A DNA stretch of 64,000 nt from Pseudomonas putida. Its GTDB lineage: Bacteria > Pseudomonadota > Gammaproteobacteria > Pseudomonadales > Pseudomonadaceae. Position 1 is the first letter of the stretch; the number at the start of each line of letters is the position of its first letter. This document shows, piece after piece, positions 7,790 through 16,029 of the stretch. A program made the translations under genes and the position numbers. A model generated the notes under the pieces. That model made no database searches. It was not told where the DNA came from and worked only from the letters and a program-made list of their open reading frames with translations. The stretch covers positions 868,001 through 932,000 of the forward strand of contig NZ_JANHLD010000001.1 of the NCBI RefSeq assembly GCF_028682455.1, given 5' to 3'.

Positions 7790-9286
7790 TCACTTTTGCA
7801 GGGCTGTGGCCAGGCGCTTCATGGCGGTGTCGATTTCATGGGCGGTCAACGACGAATACCCCAGCAGCCAGCCCTGTCGCTTGTGCGGCCCGGCATACAG
7901 GCGGCTGAGGCCGGGCAGTTGAATGCCGGCGTTGGCGGCCTGGGCAATGGTCTGCGCCTCTGACCAGCCCTCGGCCAACAAGCAGGGTATCTGCAGCCCA
8001 CCCTGGGGCCGCAGTGCGCTGACGATGCCGGGCAAGTGTGTGTCAATGGCATCGAGCATCGCCATCCTGCGCGTGGCATAGAGCTTGCGCATGGCCCGTA
8101 CATGGGCGTTGTAGTGGCCGTCTTCCATGAACCGTGCCAGGGTCAACTGCAGGATCTGCGGGGTATGCCCGTCGATGATGCTGCGTGCATGGGCGAAGGG
8201 TTTGACCAGCTCGGCGGGCAACACCATGTAGCCCATGCGCAGGCCCGGGTAGAGGGTTTTGCTGAATGTACCGATGTACAGCGTACGCGACGCTGCATCC
8301 AGGCCCTGCACGCAGGCGGTCGGCAATCCGTCGTAGTGGAACTCGCTGTCGTAGTCGTCCTCGATGATCCATTTACTGCCGTCGGCGGCCCAGTTGATCA
8401 GCTCCAGTCGACGTTCCAGGCTCATCGTGGCGCCTGTGGGGTATTGGTGCGAGGGCGTCACGTACACGCAACGGGCGCCGCTGCGGTCGGCCACCAGCAG
8501 GTCGGTGCGGATGCCCTGGGCATCGACATCGACAGGCACCACGCGGGCCTGGGCCGCTTCGAAGGCTTTCCAGGCGCCGAAATAGCCGGGATTTTCCATC
8601 AGGATCGGCTTGTCGGCATCCACCAGCAGTTGCGCGCACAGGTACAGGGCCTGGCGGGTGCTGCTCAGCACCAGGATTTGTTCCGGCGAGACCTTGGCGC
8701 CACGCTCCAGGTTCAGGTAAACCGCAATGGCGTTGCGCAGTGACTCGGCGCCTTGTGGGTCGCCATGCAGCAATACGTGGCCGCGGTGGTCCCTCATGGC
8801 CTGGCGCTGCAGACGTTCCCACACATCGGTGGGGAACGAGCGGGTTTCCGGCAGGCCGGTGGCAAAGGCCTTGATCGCTTGTTGATCACTGACCCCGCCG
8901 CTGGCATGGATCACCCGGCCGCGAAGGCTCAAGCCCTCGGCGGCGGCGGGCAGCGGCGGCGGGGCATCCTGGCGCCTGATGCGCCGGCGGGCCGCGCCGC
9001 GCAGTTCCATGCCCAGCGTCTGCGACACGTAGCTCCCCGAGCCCTTGCGCCGCTCGATGAAACCATCGCGGTGCAACTGCACATAGGCGTTCTCCACCGT
9101 ATCCCGGGCCATGCCCAGGGCCTGGGCCAGTGCCCGGGTTGCGGGCAGCTTCAACCCGGGGTCGAGCGCGCCGTCGAGAATCAGGCCGCGCAAGGCTCGC
9201 TGAATACGCTGGTGCAGGTCCAGGTGCTGGAGGTGGGGGTCGTTGAGGCGAATCTTGAGGGTGTCGAGTTCGAAAGTGGTTGCCAT
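7790..9286 (-). CDS. MocR-type PLP-dependent transcriptional regulator
   Basis: The 498-residue protein has a GntR-type winged helix in residues ~18-85 (ALRGLILDGALDPGLKLPAT, ALGMARDTVENAY) joined to a class I aminotransferase domain. The PLP-binding lysine is in IGTFSKTLYPGLRMGY, and the EDDYDSEFHY motif contains the PLP-contacting Asp/Tyr region. Length is typical of MocR regulators such as PdxR or GabR. The start at 9286 excludes an upstream extension that lies in the intergenic leader. It is divergent from benE (123 bases) and may regulate it; PLP/amine effector is inferred from the family. Confidence 0.9.
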   Translation of the reverse strand: MATTFELDTLKIRLNDPHLQHLDLHQRIQRALRGLILDGALDPGLKLPATRALAQALGMARDTVENAYVQLHRDGFIERRKGSGSYVSQTLGMELRGAARRRIRRQDAPPPLPAAAEGLSLRGRVIHASGGVSDQQAIKAFATGLPETRSFPTDVWERLQRQAMRDHRGHVLLHGDPQGAESLRNAIAVYLNLERGAKVSPEQILVLSSTRQALYLCAQLLVDADKPILMENPGYFGAWKAFEAAQARVVPVDVDAQGIRTDLLVADRSGARCVYVTPSHQYPTGATMSLERRLELINWAADGSKWIIEDDYDSEFHYDGLPTACVQGLDAASRTLYIGTFSKTLYPGLRMGYMVLPAELVKPFAHARSIIDGHTPQILQLTLARFMEDGHYNAHVRAMRKLYATRRMAMLDAIDTHLPGIVSALRPQGGLQIPCLLAEGWSEAQTIAQAANAGIQLPGLSRLYAGPHKRQGWLLGYSSLTAHEIDTAMKRLATALQK

Positions 9287-9341
9287 GTGGTCTGCCGTAC
9301 ATCCGTGAACTGGCCTGATCTGGCAGGCCAGCTTATTCGTA

Positions 9342-9387
9342 GACTGGGGCGGTCGCAACGGCGTTTCAGCCCTGCGACGTCCCAGTC
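9342..9387 (+). promoter_or_regulatory. long imperfect dyad/hairpin in the benE leader
   Basis: GACTGGG plus GTCGCA on the left (9342-9348, 9352-9357) pair with TGCGAC plus CCCAGTC on the right (9373-9378, 9381-9387). This gives 13 base pairs interrupted by an asymmetric internal loop. It ends 22 bases before the benE start codon. It could be a MocR operator or an RNA hairpin in the 5' leader; sequence cannot decide. Confidence 0.4.
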
Positions 9388-9409
9388 TCCGACAAGGAAG
9401 TACAGCCTC

Positions 9410-10621
9410 ATGCCTCATTCAACGTTACGCCCTGGCGACCTGTTCCATCCGCTGGTGGCCGGTTTGATTTCGGTCATCGTCAACTATGGCGGTACCTTCA
9501 TCCTGGTGTTCCAGGCCGCCAAAGTGGCAGGGCTGAGCCCCGCACTCACGGCCTCGTGGGTAGGGTCGGTATCGATTGGCGTGGGGGTGACGGGGCTTGT
9601 ACTCAGCTGGGTCAGCCGCCAGCCGGTCATCACTGCCTGGTCCACACCGGCGGCGGCGTTCCTGGTGGTGGCCCTGGCCAACACACCCTACGCCGAAGCC
9701 GTGGGCGCCTACCTGATTTCAGCCGCTGCCTTCGTGCTGCTGGGCATGTCGGGTTACTTCGAGAAAATCATTCGCCTGGTGCCGGCAGGGATTGCCGGAG
9801 GACTGCTGGCCGGCATCCTGCTGCCGTTCGGTCTCGGTGCATTTGCCGGACTGAGCGTGGATCCGCTGCTGGTGGGCGGACTGATCGTCGCCTACGTGTT
9901 GTTCAAGCGCTTCAGCGCCCGTTATGCGGTGGTTGGCATTCTGCTGCTGGGGTTGGGCGTGCTGCTGATGCAAGGGCGGGTCGATCTGGCCGGGTTGAGG
10001 CTGGAGGTGGCAACACCGGTGTTCACCGAGCCCACATTCTCAGTCAATGCATTGCTCAGTGTGGCCTTGCCGCTGTTCCTGATCACCCTGACGGGCCAGT
10101 ACATGCCGGGAATGCTGGTGCTGCGCAATGACGGCTACACGGTCAGCGCCAACCCGATTGTCACGCTCACCGGGCTGGGGTCGTTCTTGATGGCGCCGTT
10201 CGGCTCGCATGCGCTGAATATCGCGGCGATCACGGCGGCGATCTGCACGGGCAGGGAGGCGCACGAGGATCCGTCCAAACGCTGGATCGCCGGCATCGCC
10301 GCCGGGTTGTTCTACCTTGTGGTCGGTGTGTTCGGCGTGACCTTGGCTGCGCTGTTCATGGCGTTTCCGGCAAGCTTCATCACTACCCTGGCCGGGTTGG
10401 CCTTGCTGGGTACGATCGGTGCGAGCCTGGCCAGCGCGGTGGCCGATACACGCACACGTGAAGCCTCGCTGATCACCTTCCTGGCGGCAGCCGCCAATAT
10501 CAACCTGCTGGGCATTGGTGGTGCGTTCTGGGGGCTGGTGATCGGCCTGCTGGCCTATGGCGTACTCAACGGTCGTTTGCCAGGTGCGGCGGCTGCAGCG
10601 CCTGGCAAGGCCGCGTCGTGA
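9410..10621 (+). CDS. benE: BenE-family benzoate/H+ symporter
   Basis: The 403-residue inner-membrane protein has about twelve hydrophobic segments with the BenE-family order: FHPLVAGLISVIVNYGGTF at the N terminus, AWSTPAAAFLV, IPAGIAGG-like VPAGIAGGLLAGILLPFG, and TGQYMPGMLVLRNDGY. The last phrase is diagnostic of the family. It is the only gene of the aromatic-acid pathway here; no ben catabolic genes are adjacent, so the transported acid may differ from benzoate. The start at 9410 is preceded by AAGGA. It ends convergently with the PuuR-like regulator, 18 bases away. Confidence 0.88.
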   Translation: MPHSTLRPGDLFHPLVAGLISVIVNYGGTFILVFQAAKVAGLSPALTASWVGSVSIGVGVTGLVLSWVSRQPVITAWSTPAAAFLVVALANTPYAEAVGAYLISAAAFVLLGMSGYFEKIIRLVPAGIAGGLLAGILLPFGLGAFAGLSVDPLLVGGLIVAYVLFKRFSARYAVVGILLLGLGVLLMQGRVDLAGLRLEVATPVFTEPTFSVNALLSVALPLFLITLTGQYMPGMLVLRNDGYTVSANPIVTLTGLGSFLMAPFGSHALNIAAITAAICTGREAHEDPSKRWIAGIAAGLFYLVVGVFGVTLAALFMAFPASFITTLAGLALLGTIGASLASAVADTRTREASLITFLAAAANINLLGIGGAFWGLVIGLLAYGVLNGRLPGAAAAAPGKAAS

Positions 10622-10639
10622 TCGACGACGGCCACCCTG

Positions 10640-11188
10640 TCAGAAGTTCGCCGGGGTGTTGGCGCTGATGATCTCGGCTTCGTCGGGGCCGATGTTCTTG
10701 AAGCTGTGGGGCAGGGTGGTGGGGAAGTAGTAGCCGTCACCGGAGTTGAGGATGCTGACCTGGCCATCGACTCGCAGCTCGATGGTGCCACGGGTCACCA
10801 GGCCGCACTCTTCGCCTTCGGCATGCACGATCGGCTCGTCGCCGGAGTCTGCGCCAGGGGCATAGAGCTCGCGCAGCATGCGCATCTGCCGGCCTTCGAC
10901 GCTGGCTCCGACCAGCAGCAGGCGCAGGCCGCTATTGCCGAGGTCCGGTTGTTCGGTCGAGCGAAAGACAAAGCGTTCCTCGCGTGGCGGCTCATCGAAA
11001 CTGAAGAACTCCGCCAGGGACATGGGAATGCCTTCGAGCAGTTTTTTCAGGGAGCTGACCGAAGGGCTGACGCGGTTCTGCTCGATCTGGGAGATCGTCG
11101 AGTTGGTCAACCCGCTGCGACGGGCCAGCTCCCGCTGGGAGAGTTTGTTGCGTTCACGCACCAGTTTGAGTCGTGTCCCCGTGTCCAT
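10640..11188 (-). CDS. XRE-family regulator with C-terminal cupin (PuuR-like)
   Basis: The 182-residue protein has an N-terminal helix-turn-helix (SQRELARRSGLTNSTISQIE) and a cupin effector domain in the C-terminal half (HAEGEECGLVTRGTIEL, GDGYYFPTTLPHSF). The linker phrase LLEGIPMSLAEFFSF is typical of PuuR, the repressor of putrescine utilisation in enterobacteria. A role in polyamine or amino-acid control is likely by family, but no puu genes are adjacent. The start at 11188 is the Met just before the helix-turn-helix. Confidence 0.88.
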   Translation of the reverse strand: MDTGTRLKLVRERNKLSQRELARRSGLTNSTISQIEQNRVSPSVSSLKKLLEGIPMSLAEFFSFDEPPREERFVFRSTEQPDLGNSGLRLLLVGASVEGRQMRMLRELYAPGADSGDEPIVHAEGEECGLVTRGTIELRVDGQVSILNSGDGYYFPTTLPHSFKNIGPDEAEIISANTPANF

Positions 11189-11245
11189 AGCCGCCTTATA
11201 AGTTGAAAATTTTGGGCGAAGCATTAAAGCACATTCCGTCATGTA

Positions 11246-12466
11246 TTAGCGGTCCGCTTGCACGGTTGCCGGGCGCGGGTGCGGCCACAGGCCGATCAGC
11301 AGCAGCAAGACTGCGACGATCAGGTACGGCAGGCGGGGGTCGACGGCATAGACAAGGGTGCCTGCCAGCGGACCGACTACCACGCCCAGGCCTTGCGCGG
11401 CGCCGATGGAGCCGGCCGTGGCGCCTTGCTCGGAGGCGTCCATGGCATTGGCCGCCAGGGCCGAGAACGCCGGGAACACCCAGCCCATGCCGCAGGCCGA
11501 AACAAAGAAGCACGCCGACAACAGGGTCGCGCTAGTGGCAAAGGCGGCGGCGGCAAAGCCCACGGCGGCGATGCTGGCGCCCACGGCGATCATCCGCAGG
11601 GGTGGCCACTGCAGCTTGCGCACCAGCAATTGCGCCACGATCAAGGCGACGCCCACCATGGTCAGGGCAATGCCGGCCGTTTGCGCCGCTTCTGCCGGGC
11701 CCATTCCCAGGCGATCCAGGGCGAAGAAGCCGACGGTGATCTGCGCCACCGACACACTGACCATGGCCACGAAGGCCACCAGCAGCGGACGGCGCAGGCG
11801 TGGATCGGTCAGGCGCACCGGGCGCGGGGGTTGCTTGAGGTGCAGCTCCTGGCGCTTGAGTTTGAGCAGCAACACCAGGAATGCCAGCATCGGCAGGATC
11901 GCCATTGCATAGAACGGCAGGCTCAGGCTGTGGCGGGCCAGCAGCGCCGCCAGGGCCGGGCCGATCACCAGGCCCACGGCGTTGGCCGCACCCAGCGAGG
12001 CCAGGGTGCGGGCACGGTACTGCGGGGCGATGTTGTCGGCAATCAGCGCAGCGCCGGCAACCGGCAGGGCGGCATAGAACGCGCCGATCAGGCCGCGGCC
12101 GATCACCAGGCCCGCGAAGGCCAGCGCCGCACTCGGCAGTGCATGCAGGGCGGTGTCGATGAACAGGCACAAGGCCCAGTAGGCGACGGTGAAGCCGGCG
12201 GTGCCGAGTAGCAGCACTCGGCGCCTGCCCAGGCGGTCGCTGGCCTGGCCCCAGGGCCTGGCCAGCAGCATCCAGATCACCCCGGCCACGGTGACCGCGG
12301 CCCCCGCCTGCCAGGTGGCCAGCCCCAAGGTGCGCGCGATGGGGCCGATCAGGGCGACGAACGCCATCATCGCCATGGTGCAGGCCATATTAGCGATCAG
12401 CAGCGGGCGCAGGTCGAAGCTGGCCTGGGCAATCTCGGGTTGGGCAGGGTCCTGTGCGGCGTTCAT
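11246..12466 (-). CDS. MFS transporter, drug:H+ antiporter-like
   Basis: The 406-residue protein has about twelve transmembrane segments. The MFS loop 2-3 signature is visible as GQASDRLGRRRVLL and the motif-C-like region as GLVIGPALAALLA, which favours an antiporter (export) role. It is upstream of the PuuR-like gene on the same strand with a 57-base gap containing an AT-rich stretch, so the regulator may have its own promoter. Substrate unknown. Confidence 0.86.
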   Translation of the reverse strand: MNAAQDPAQPEIAQASFDLRPLLIANMACTMAMMAFVALIGPIARTLGLATWQAGAAVTVAGVIWMLLARPWGQASDRLGRRRVLLLGTAGFTVAYWALCLFIDTALHALPSAALAFAGLVIGRGLIGAFYAALPVAGAALIADNIAPQYRARTLASLGAANAVGLVIGPALAALLARHSLSLPFYAMAILPMLAFLVLLLKLKRQELHLKQPPRPVRLTDPRLRRPLLVAFVAMVSVSVAQITVGFFALDRLGMGPAEAAQTAGIALTMVGVALIVAQLLVRKLQWPPLRMIAVGASIAAVGFAAAAFATSATLLSACFFVSACGMGWVFPAFSALAANAMDASEQGATAGSIGAAQGLGVVVGPLAGTLVYAVDPRLPYLIVAVLLLLIGLWPHPRPATVQADR

Positions 12467-12542
12467 GGGCTATCCAAGGCAGTGAAGGCGGGCCGGGCAT
12501 TGTGCCGCAAAAGGCCGGCCGACAATACCTGCCATGGCTTGG

Positions 12543-13085
12543 CTACTGATCGCGCCGAACCGGCCCGGGCCACATGCTGCGCATCACGCTGTCGCGGCGT
12601 ACCAGGGCGTGGACCGATGCCGCGCCCAGGTGCACCAGCACCGTGGCGAACAGCACATAGGCCAGCCAGCCGTGGGCCCGGCGCAACACGGCATAAAGCT
12701 CCAGGTCGTGGGGCAGCAGGGCCGGCAATTGCAGTGGCAGTGGGTAGCCACCGGCCGATAGCATGCCCCAGCCTATCAGTGGCATGGCCAGCATCAAGGC
12801 GTACAGCATCAGGTGCGAGGCCCCGGCGGCCAGGCGCTGCCAGGGTGGCAGGTCGCTGGGCAGCGGTGGATGGGGCAGCATCAAGCGCACGGCGATGCGC
12901 ACCAGTACCAGCACCAGCAAGGCCAGGCCGATGGCTTTGTGCAGGCTGACCAGCACGGTGTGGCGGGGCGACAGGTCGACGACCATGCTCACCCCGACGA
13001 ACAGCATGGCCAGGATCAGCAGCGCCATCAGCCAGTGCAGCAGCCGTGCCAAGGGGTGAAAGGCAAAGGGTGAGGAGGGGTTCAT
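12543..13085 (-). CDS. cytochrome b561-family membrane protein
   Basis: The 180-residue protein has four predicted transmembrane helices. Histidines suited to bind two b haems are present in HPLARLLHWLMALL, VSLHKAIGLALL and the C-terminal LVHLGAASVHALV. It belongs to the bacterial cytochrome b561/CybB group. It overlaps the catalase stop by four bases (ATGA), so the pair is translationally coupled; in other bacteria this pair occurs with an ECF sigma factor. It probably passes electrons from quinol to the exported catalase-like peroxidase (inference). Confidence 0.88.
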   Translation of the reverse strand: MNPSSPFAFHPLARLLHWLMALLILAMLFVGVSMVVDLSPRHTVLVSLHKAIGLALLVLVLVRIAVRLMLPHPPLPSDLPPWQRLAAGASHLMLYALMLAMPLIGWGMLSAGGYPLPLQLPALLPHDLELYAVLRRAHGWLAYVLFATVLVHLGAASVHALVRRDSVMRSMWPGPVRRDQ

Positions 13086-14128
13086 GGTTGCGCTCCCTGG
13101 TGGCCGGCTTCGCGACTGCGGCGATTGAACGACACGGCATAGGCGGCCGAACGCGCCGCCAGGATCGGGTCGTCCGAGGGTTCGATGCCCGAGGGCAGGA
13201 TCAGCGGGTCGAAGTTGAGGTCGCGACAGGCCCCTTGCTCGGGGCCGTCGACCTGTTCGATCACCAGGGTGCCGGCGTCGATGTCGCGACGTTGCGCCGG
13301 CCAGGGCTGGGCCGGGTCATCGACCGGGTCCCCGGGTTCGGCCAGGCTCAGGTGCAGGGTCCAGCGCAGGGGGGCCAGGCCCAGGCGCCGCTGCAGGTCG
13401 TGTTGCAAGTAGTCGCGGTCATCCACCGGGGTTTGCAGGGCGGCGAACGGGGTTTGCGGCTCCAGGCGCCAACGCACGTACTGGCGGGCGCCGCTGGCGT
13501 TGACCAGGGCAAAGGCGTTGATGCTGTGGAAGCTGGAATTGGCGAAGCTGTCGGGTGCCTTGTAGTCCTTGGCCCACTGGCGAAAGGCCGCGCTTTCCGG
13601 GTGAGCGGCGAAGAAGGCCTGGATCCGGGCCGGGTCCGGTTTACCGGTGGCGGGGTCGGGCTTCATGGACAGGACCTGCTGGTAGAAGGCTTCGGGGGTA
13701 CTCACCGGCAGCACGGGAGGGGTATTCATGCCGGTGCGCCAATACTGGCCGTCATCGCTGCTGAACTGCAGTGCCAGGCTGCGGGTCGGCACACTGGTGT
13801 CGGGGCTGTAGGGGTTGCTGCCGCCGATGGCGAAGCGCCCGATCACCGGCACCTTGTCCTGGCTGAACACCCTGGCGCGGGACAGGGGCTGGGCCTTGCC
13901 GCTGGCCTGGAAGTAGCCACTGACACACAGGCCCTTGGCGTGGTTTTTACGGTAGCCAGGAAAGTGGCCGCCCTGGGCTTCGAAGGTGTCGATGATGCGC
14001 TGCGGGGTCAGGCGTTCGGCGCCGATCCAGCCGGCGGCGTAGGCAAAGGTTGCGCCGAGGGCCGCCAGCCCGACACCGATGGCTGCTAGGCGCAAGGCGC
14101 GCGGTGCACCGCGTAACGGTGTGTTCAT
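13082..14128 (-). CDS. catalase-family haem peroxidase (SrpA-like)
   Basis: The 348-residue protein is much shorter than clade 1-3 catalases and matches the small SrpA-like catalase-family peroxidases. An N-terminal hydrophobic signal/anchor (LRLAAIGVGLAALGATFAYAAG) directs it to the periplasm. The N-terminal active-site region reads HFPGYRKNHAKGLCVSGYF and the distal Asn region FAIGGSNPYSPD. Catalase-family members use haem to dismutate or reduce peroxides. It is the first gene of an operon with cytochrome b561, divergent from an ECF sigma factor, with a matching ECF promoter 31 bases upstream of the start. Confidence 0.87.
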   Translation of the reverse strand: MNTPLRGAPRALRLAAIGVGLAALGATFAYAAGWIGAERLTPQRIIDTFEAQGGHFPGYRKNHAKGLCVSGYFQASGKAQPLSRARVFSQDKVPVIGRFAIGGSNPYSPDTSVPTRSLALQFSSDDGQYWRTGMNTPPVLPVSTPEAFYQQVLSMKPDPATGKPDPARIQAFFAAHPESAAFRQWAKDYKAPDSFANSSFHSINAFALVNASGARQYVRWRLEPQTPFAALQTPVDDRDYLQHDLQRRLGLAPLRWTLHLSLAEPGDPVDDPAQPWPAQRRDIDAGTLVIEQVDGPEQGACRDLNFDPLILPSGIEPSDDPILAARSAAYAVSFNRRSREAGHQGAQP

Positions 14129-14158
14129 GGGAGCAATCCGGTCAGTGAATGAGCCGGT

Positions 14159-14186
14159 ACGACGCTGGTGACGGGTATTTATTCCC
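14159..14186 (-). promoter_or_regulatory. ECF-type promoter of the catalase operon
   Basis: Read on the minus strand, GGGAATAA (14186-14179) is followed after 14 bases by CGTCGT (14164-14159). The layout fits ECF sigma promoters, with the conserved AAT-containing -35 and CGTC -10. The start codon of the catalase gene at 14128 is about 30 bases downstream. It is the mirror image of the promoter at 14193-14220. Confidence 0.65.
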
Positions 14187-14192
14187 GCACCA

Positions 14193-14220
14193 GGGAATAA
14201 ACTGTTTTCTTCGGCGTCTG
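14193..14220 (+). promoter_or_regulatory. ECF-type promoter of the sigma/anti-sigma operon
   Basis: GGGAATAA (14193-14200), 14 bases, then CGTCTG (14215-14220). It shares exact -35 sequence and spacing with the opposite-strand promoter. The likely transcript begins near 14227, about 45 bases before the sigma-factor start, consistent with positive autoregulation. Confidence 0.65.
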
Positions 14221-14231
14221 TTTTGAAGTTT

Positions 14232-14256
14232 GATCGCGGGGAGAGCCCGCTCCTAC
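14232..14256 (+). repeat. single REP-like element in the sigma-factor leader
   Basis: A variant of the REP core (GATCGCGGGG-AGAG-CCCGCTCCTAC) with a GCGGG/CCCGC stem at 14236-14240/14246-14250. It lies between the ECF promoter and the sigma-factor start codon, so it would be in the 5' untranslated RNA. Confidence 0.55.
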
Positions 14257-14270
14257 CCAAGGCCCTGCCA

Positions 14271-14780
14271 ATGAATGACCTGGAAGACGACCAACTGCGC
14301 GAGATGCTGGAGCGGCTGCGCCGCTTTGCCCTGTGGCTGACCCGTGAGGCCAGCAGTGCCGACGACCTGGTCCAGGCCACGGTCGAGCGTGCCTTGACCC
14401 ACCGCGGCCAGCAGCGTGAGGAGGGTAGCCTGCGGGCCTGGTTGTTCTCGATCCTGTACCGGCAGTTCATCGACGGCAAGCGTCGGGAGCGTCGCCATGC
14501 GCGCTGGTTGGCATGGTTCGGGCGTGCAGAGGAGGGCGGCAATGCCACCGAAGACATTGTCCTGGCCCAGTCGGGCCTCGCCGCCTTCGCCCACCTGCCT
14601 ACCGAGCAGCGGGCCTTGTTGCTGTTGATCAGCGTCGAGGGCCTGAGCTACAAGGAGGCCGCCCAGGCGTTGCAGGTACCCATCGGCACTGTGATGTCGC
14701 GTTTGTCGCGAGCCCGTTCGGCGCTGCGAGAACTGGCCGAGGGCAATACACCGCCACCGGCGTTGCGGAGATTGAAATGA
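14271..14780 (+). CDS. ECF RNA polymerase sigma factor
   Basis: The 169-residue protein has sigma region 2 (ALWLTREASSADDLVQATVE, LRAWLFSILYRQFID) and region 4 (LPTEQRALLLLISVEGLSYKEAAQ, VPIGTVMSRLSRAR). No C-terminal extension. It is followed by an overlapping anti-sigma gene and is divergent from the catalase/cytochrome b operon, its likely target together with its own promoter. Oxidative or peroxide stress is the probable signal from the target genes. Confidence 0.92.
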   Translation: MNDLEDDQLREMLERLRRFALWLTREASSADDLVQATVERALTHRGQQREEGSLRAWLFSILYRQFIDGKRRERRHARWLAWFGRAEEGGNATEDIVLAQSGLAAFAHLPTEQRALLLLISVEGLSYKEAAQALQVPIGTVMSRLSRARSALRELAEGNTPPPALRRLK

Positions 14781-15529
14781 GTCAGTTGATCCCCTCTGAA
14801 GAAGAGCTGCATGCCTATGTCGACGAGCGTCTGGACAGCGAGCGTCGGCGCGCGGTGGAGCGATACCTGGCTGCCAATCCCGAGCAGGCGGCCCGGGTCG
14901 AGGGCTGGCGCAACGATGCCCGGCACTTGCGCGCGGCGTTGTCTGGCCTTGCCGGGCACGCGCCCAACCCGCGACTGGACCCCGCGGCGATTCGCCGTGA
15001 CCTGCGGCGCAAGCGCCAGCGGCGTTGGGCCAATGCCGCTGTATTGCTGGTGACCCTGGGCATTGGCGGCTTGGGAGGGTGGCAGGTGCGCGAGTCGAGC
15101 CTGTTGGCCAGTAGCCCGCCCATGGCCGATGCCGTGCAGGCACACCGGTTGTTTGCCGATGCCAGTGCCCTGGACCTTAGCGCGCGTGATCCGGCGCGCC
15201 TGCAGGCCTGGCTGGGCGAGCACTTCAAGCATGTCGGCAATCTGCCGGATTTTTCCGTCTACGGCTTCACGCCGGTGGGGGCACGGCTGTTGAGCAACGA
15301 ACAGGGGCCGGCTGCCTTGCTGGTGTTCGAAGATGCCCAGGGCCAGCGGGTCAGCCTGTTTCTGCGTTCACCCGGCGAGCGCTATGCGCGCATGCCCAGT
15401 GGCGAGCGAACCGACGGCCAGTTGCAGGCCCGCTACTGGTCTCGGGGTGACTATAACTACGCCCTGATCAGCGCAGCGTCCGACAGCCGCGGCGCAACGC
15501 TGCGCAATGCACTGGGTGTCGCCTTGTAG
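14777..15529 (+). CDS. membrane anti-sigma factor for the adjacent ECF sigma
   Basis: The 250-residue protein starts with ATG overlapping the sigma stop codon (ATGA). Its N-terminal cytoplasmic helical domain (EELHAYVDERLDSERRRAVERYLA) is of the anti-sigma/putative zinc-finger type. A single transmembrane segment lies near residues 78-98 (AAVLLVTLGIGGLGGW), then a periplasmic domain of about 150 residues. The HxxxCxxC zinc motif of redox-sensing ZAS anti-sigma factors is absent, and the N-terminal domain has no cysteine. Signal sensing is therefore probably periplasmic. Confidence 0.85.
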   Translation: MSQLIPSEEELHAYVDERLDSERRRAVERYLAANPEQAARVEGWRNDARHLRAALSGLAGHAPNPRLDPAAIRRDLRRKRQRRWANAAVLLVTLGIGGLGGWQVRESSLLASSPPMADAVQAHRLFADASALDLSARDPARLQAWLGEHFKHVGNLPDFSVYGFTPVGARLLSNEQGPAALLVFEDAQGQRVSLFLRSPGERYARMPSGERTDGQLQARYWSRGDYNYALISAASDSRGATLRNALGVAL

Positions 15530-15606
15530 CCGGTCCGCCATTGCGGGCGTAAGCTCGGCAGTGTCTGGCTTGGCAATTCGTTCCACTACGTGCGAGGTAA
15601 GCCAAA

Positions 15607-15939
15607 ATGAAGCGCATGCAAGGTTTGGTGGTAGCCATCGTGCTACTGGCCGGCCAGGACGCGCTGGCCTCGGTACCAGAAGTGAAGGATGCGCGTCTGG
15701 TTGCCCATGAGCAGGCAGTGCAGGCCTATGCGGCAAGAACCGGCAAACACGTCCCTGCAGTTCAGGACTACACCTACGGCACTCACGTCGAGGTGGCGCG
15801 CCTGATCGAGCAGACCCCCCAGGCCCGCGGTTGTGAAGCGGCGCCGATGCTGATGACCTATGAGGATGCGAGCGGGCGACTGGTGACGTTGCGTTATCGG
15901 TTGGAGGGGCAGTGTCCACGGTTTCAATCCACGCAATAG
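15607..15939 (+). CDS. exported DUF2790 protein
   Basis: The 110-residue protein has a signal peptide (MKRMQGLVVAIVLLAGQDALA) and a DUF2790-like core: VQDYTYGTHVEVARLIEQ, Cys in ARGCEAAPMLMTYED and Cys near the end in EGQCPRF. It is a second member of the family in this window, with a longer N-terminal spacer (~25 residues) between signal peptide and core than the one at 6870. It stands alone between the anti-sigma gene and the FecR remnant. Function unknown. Confidence 0.78.
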   Translation: MKRMQGLVVAIVLLAGQDALASVPEVKDARLVAHEQAVQAYAARTGKHVPAVQDYTYGTHVEVARLIEQTPQARGCEAAPMLMTYEDASGRLVTLRYRLEGQCPRFQSTQ

Positions 15940-16029
15940 ACACCTGCGCGGACAAAATCAGAAAGTGCTGGCTGATCAGGTGATGGCCAATTAGCATCTG
16001 CGGCTTTATTCGTGCCACAGGGGTTGGCC

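Noticed and set aside
15940..16029. Missing N-terminal domain of the FecR-like protein in another frame
   Set aside because: Ninety bases cannot encode the ~85 residues needed and no frame shows the DUF4880 pattern.
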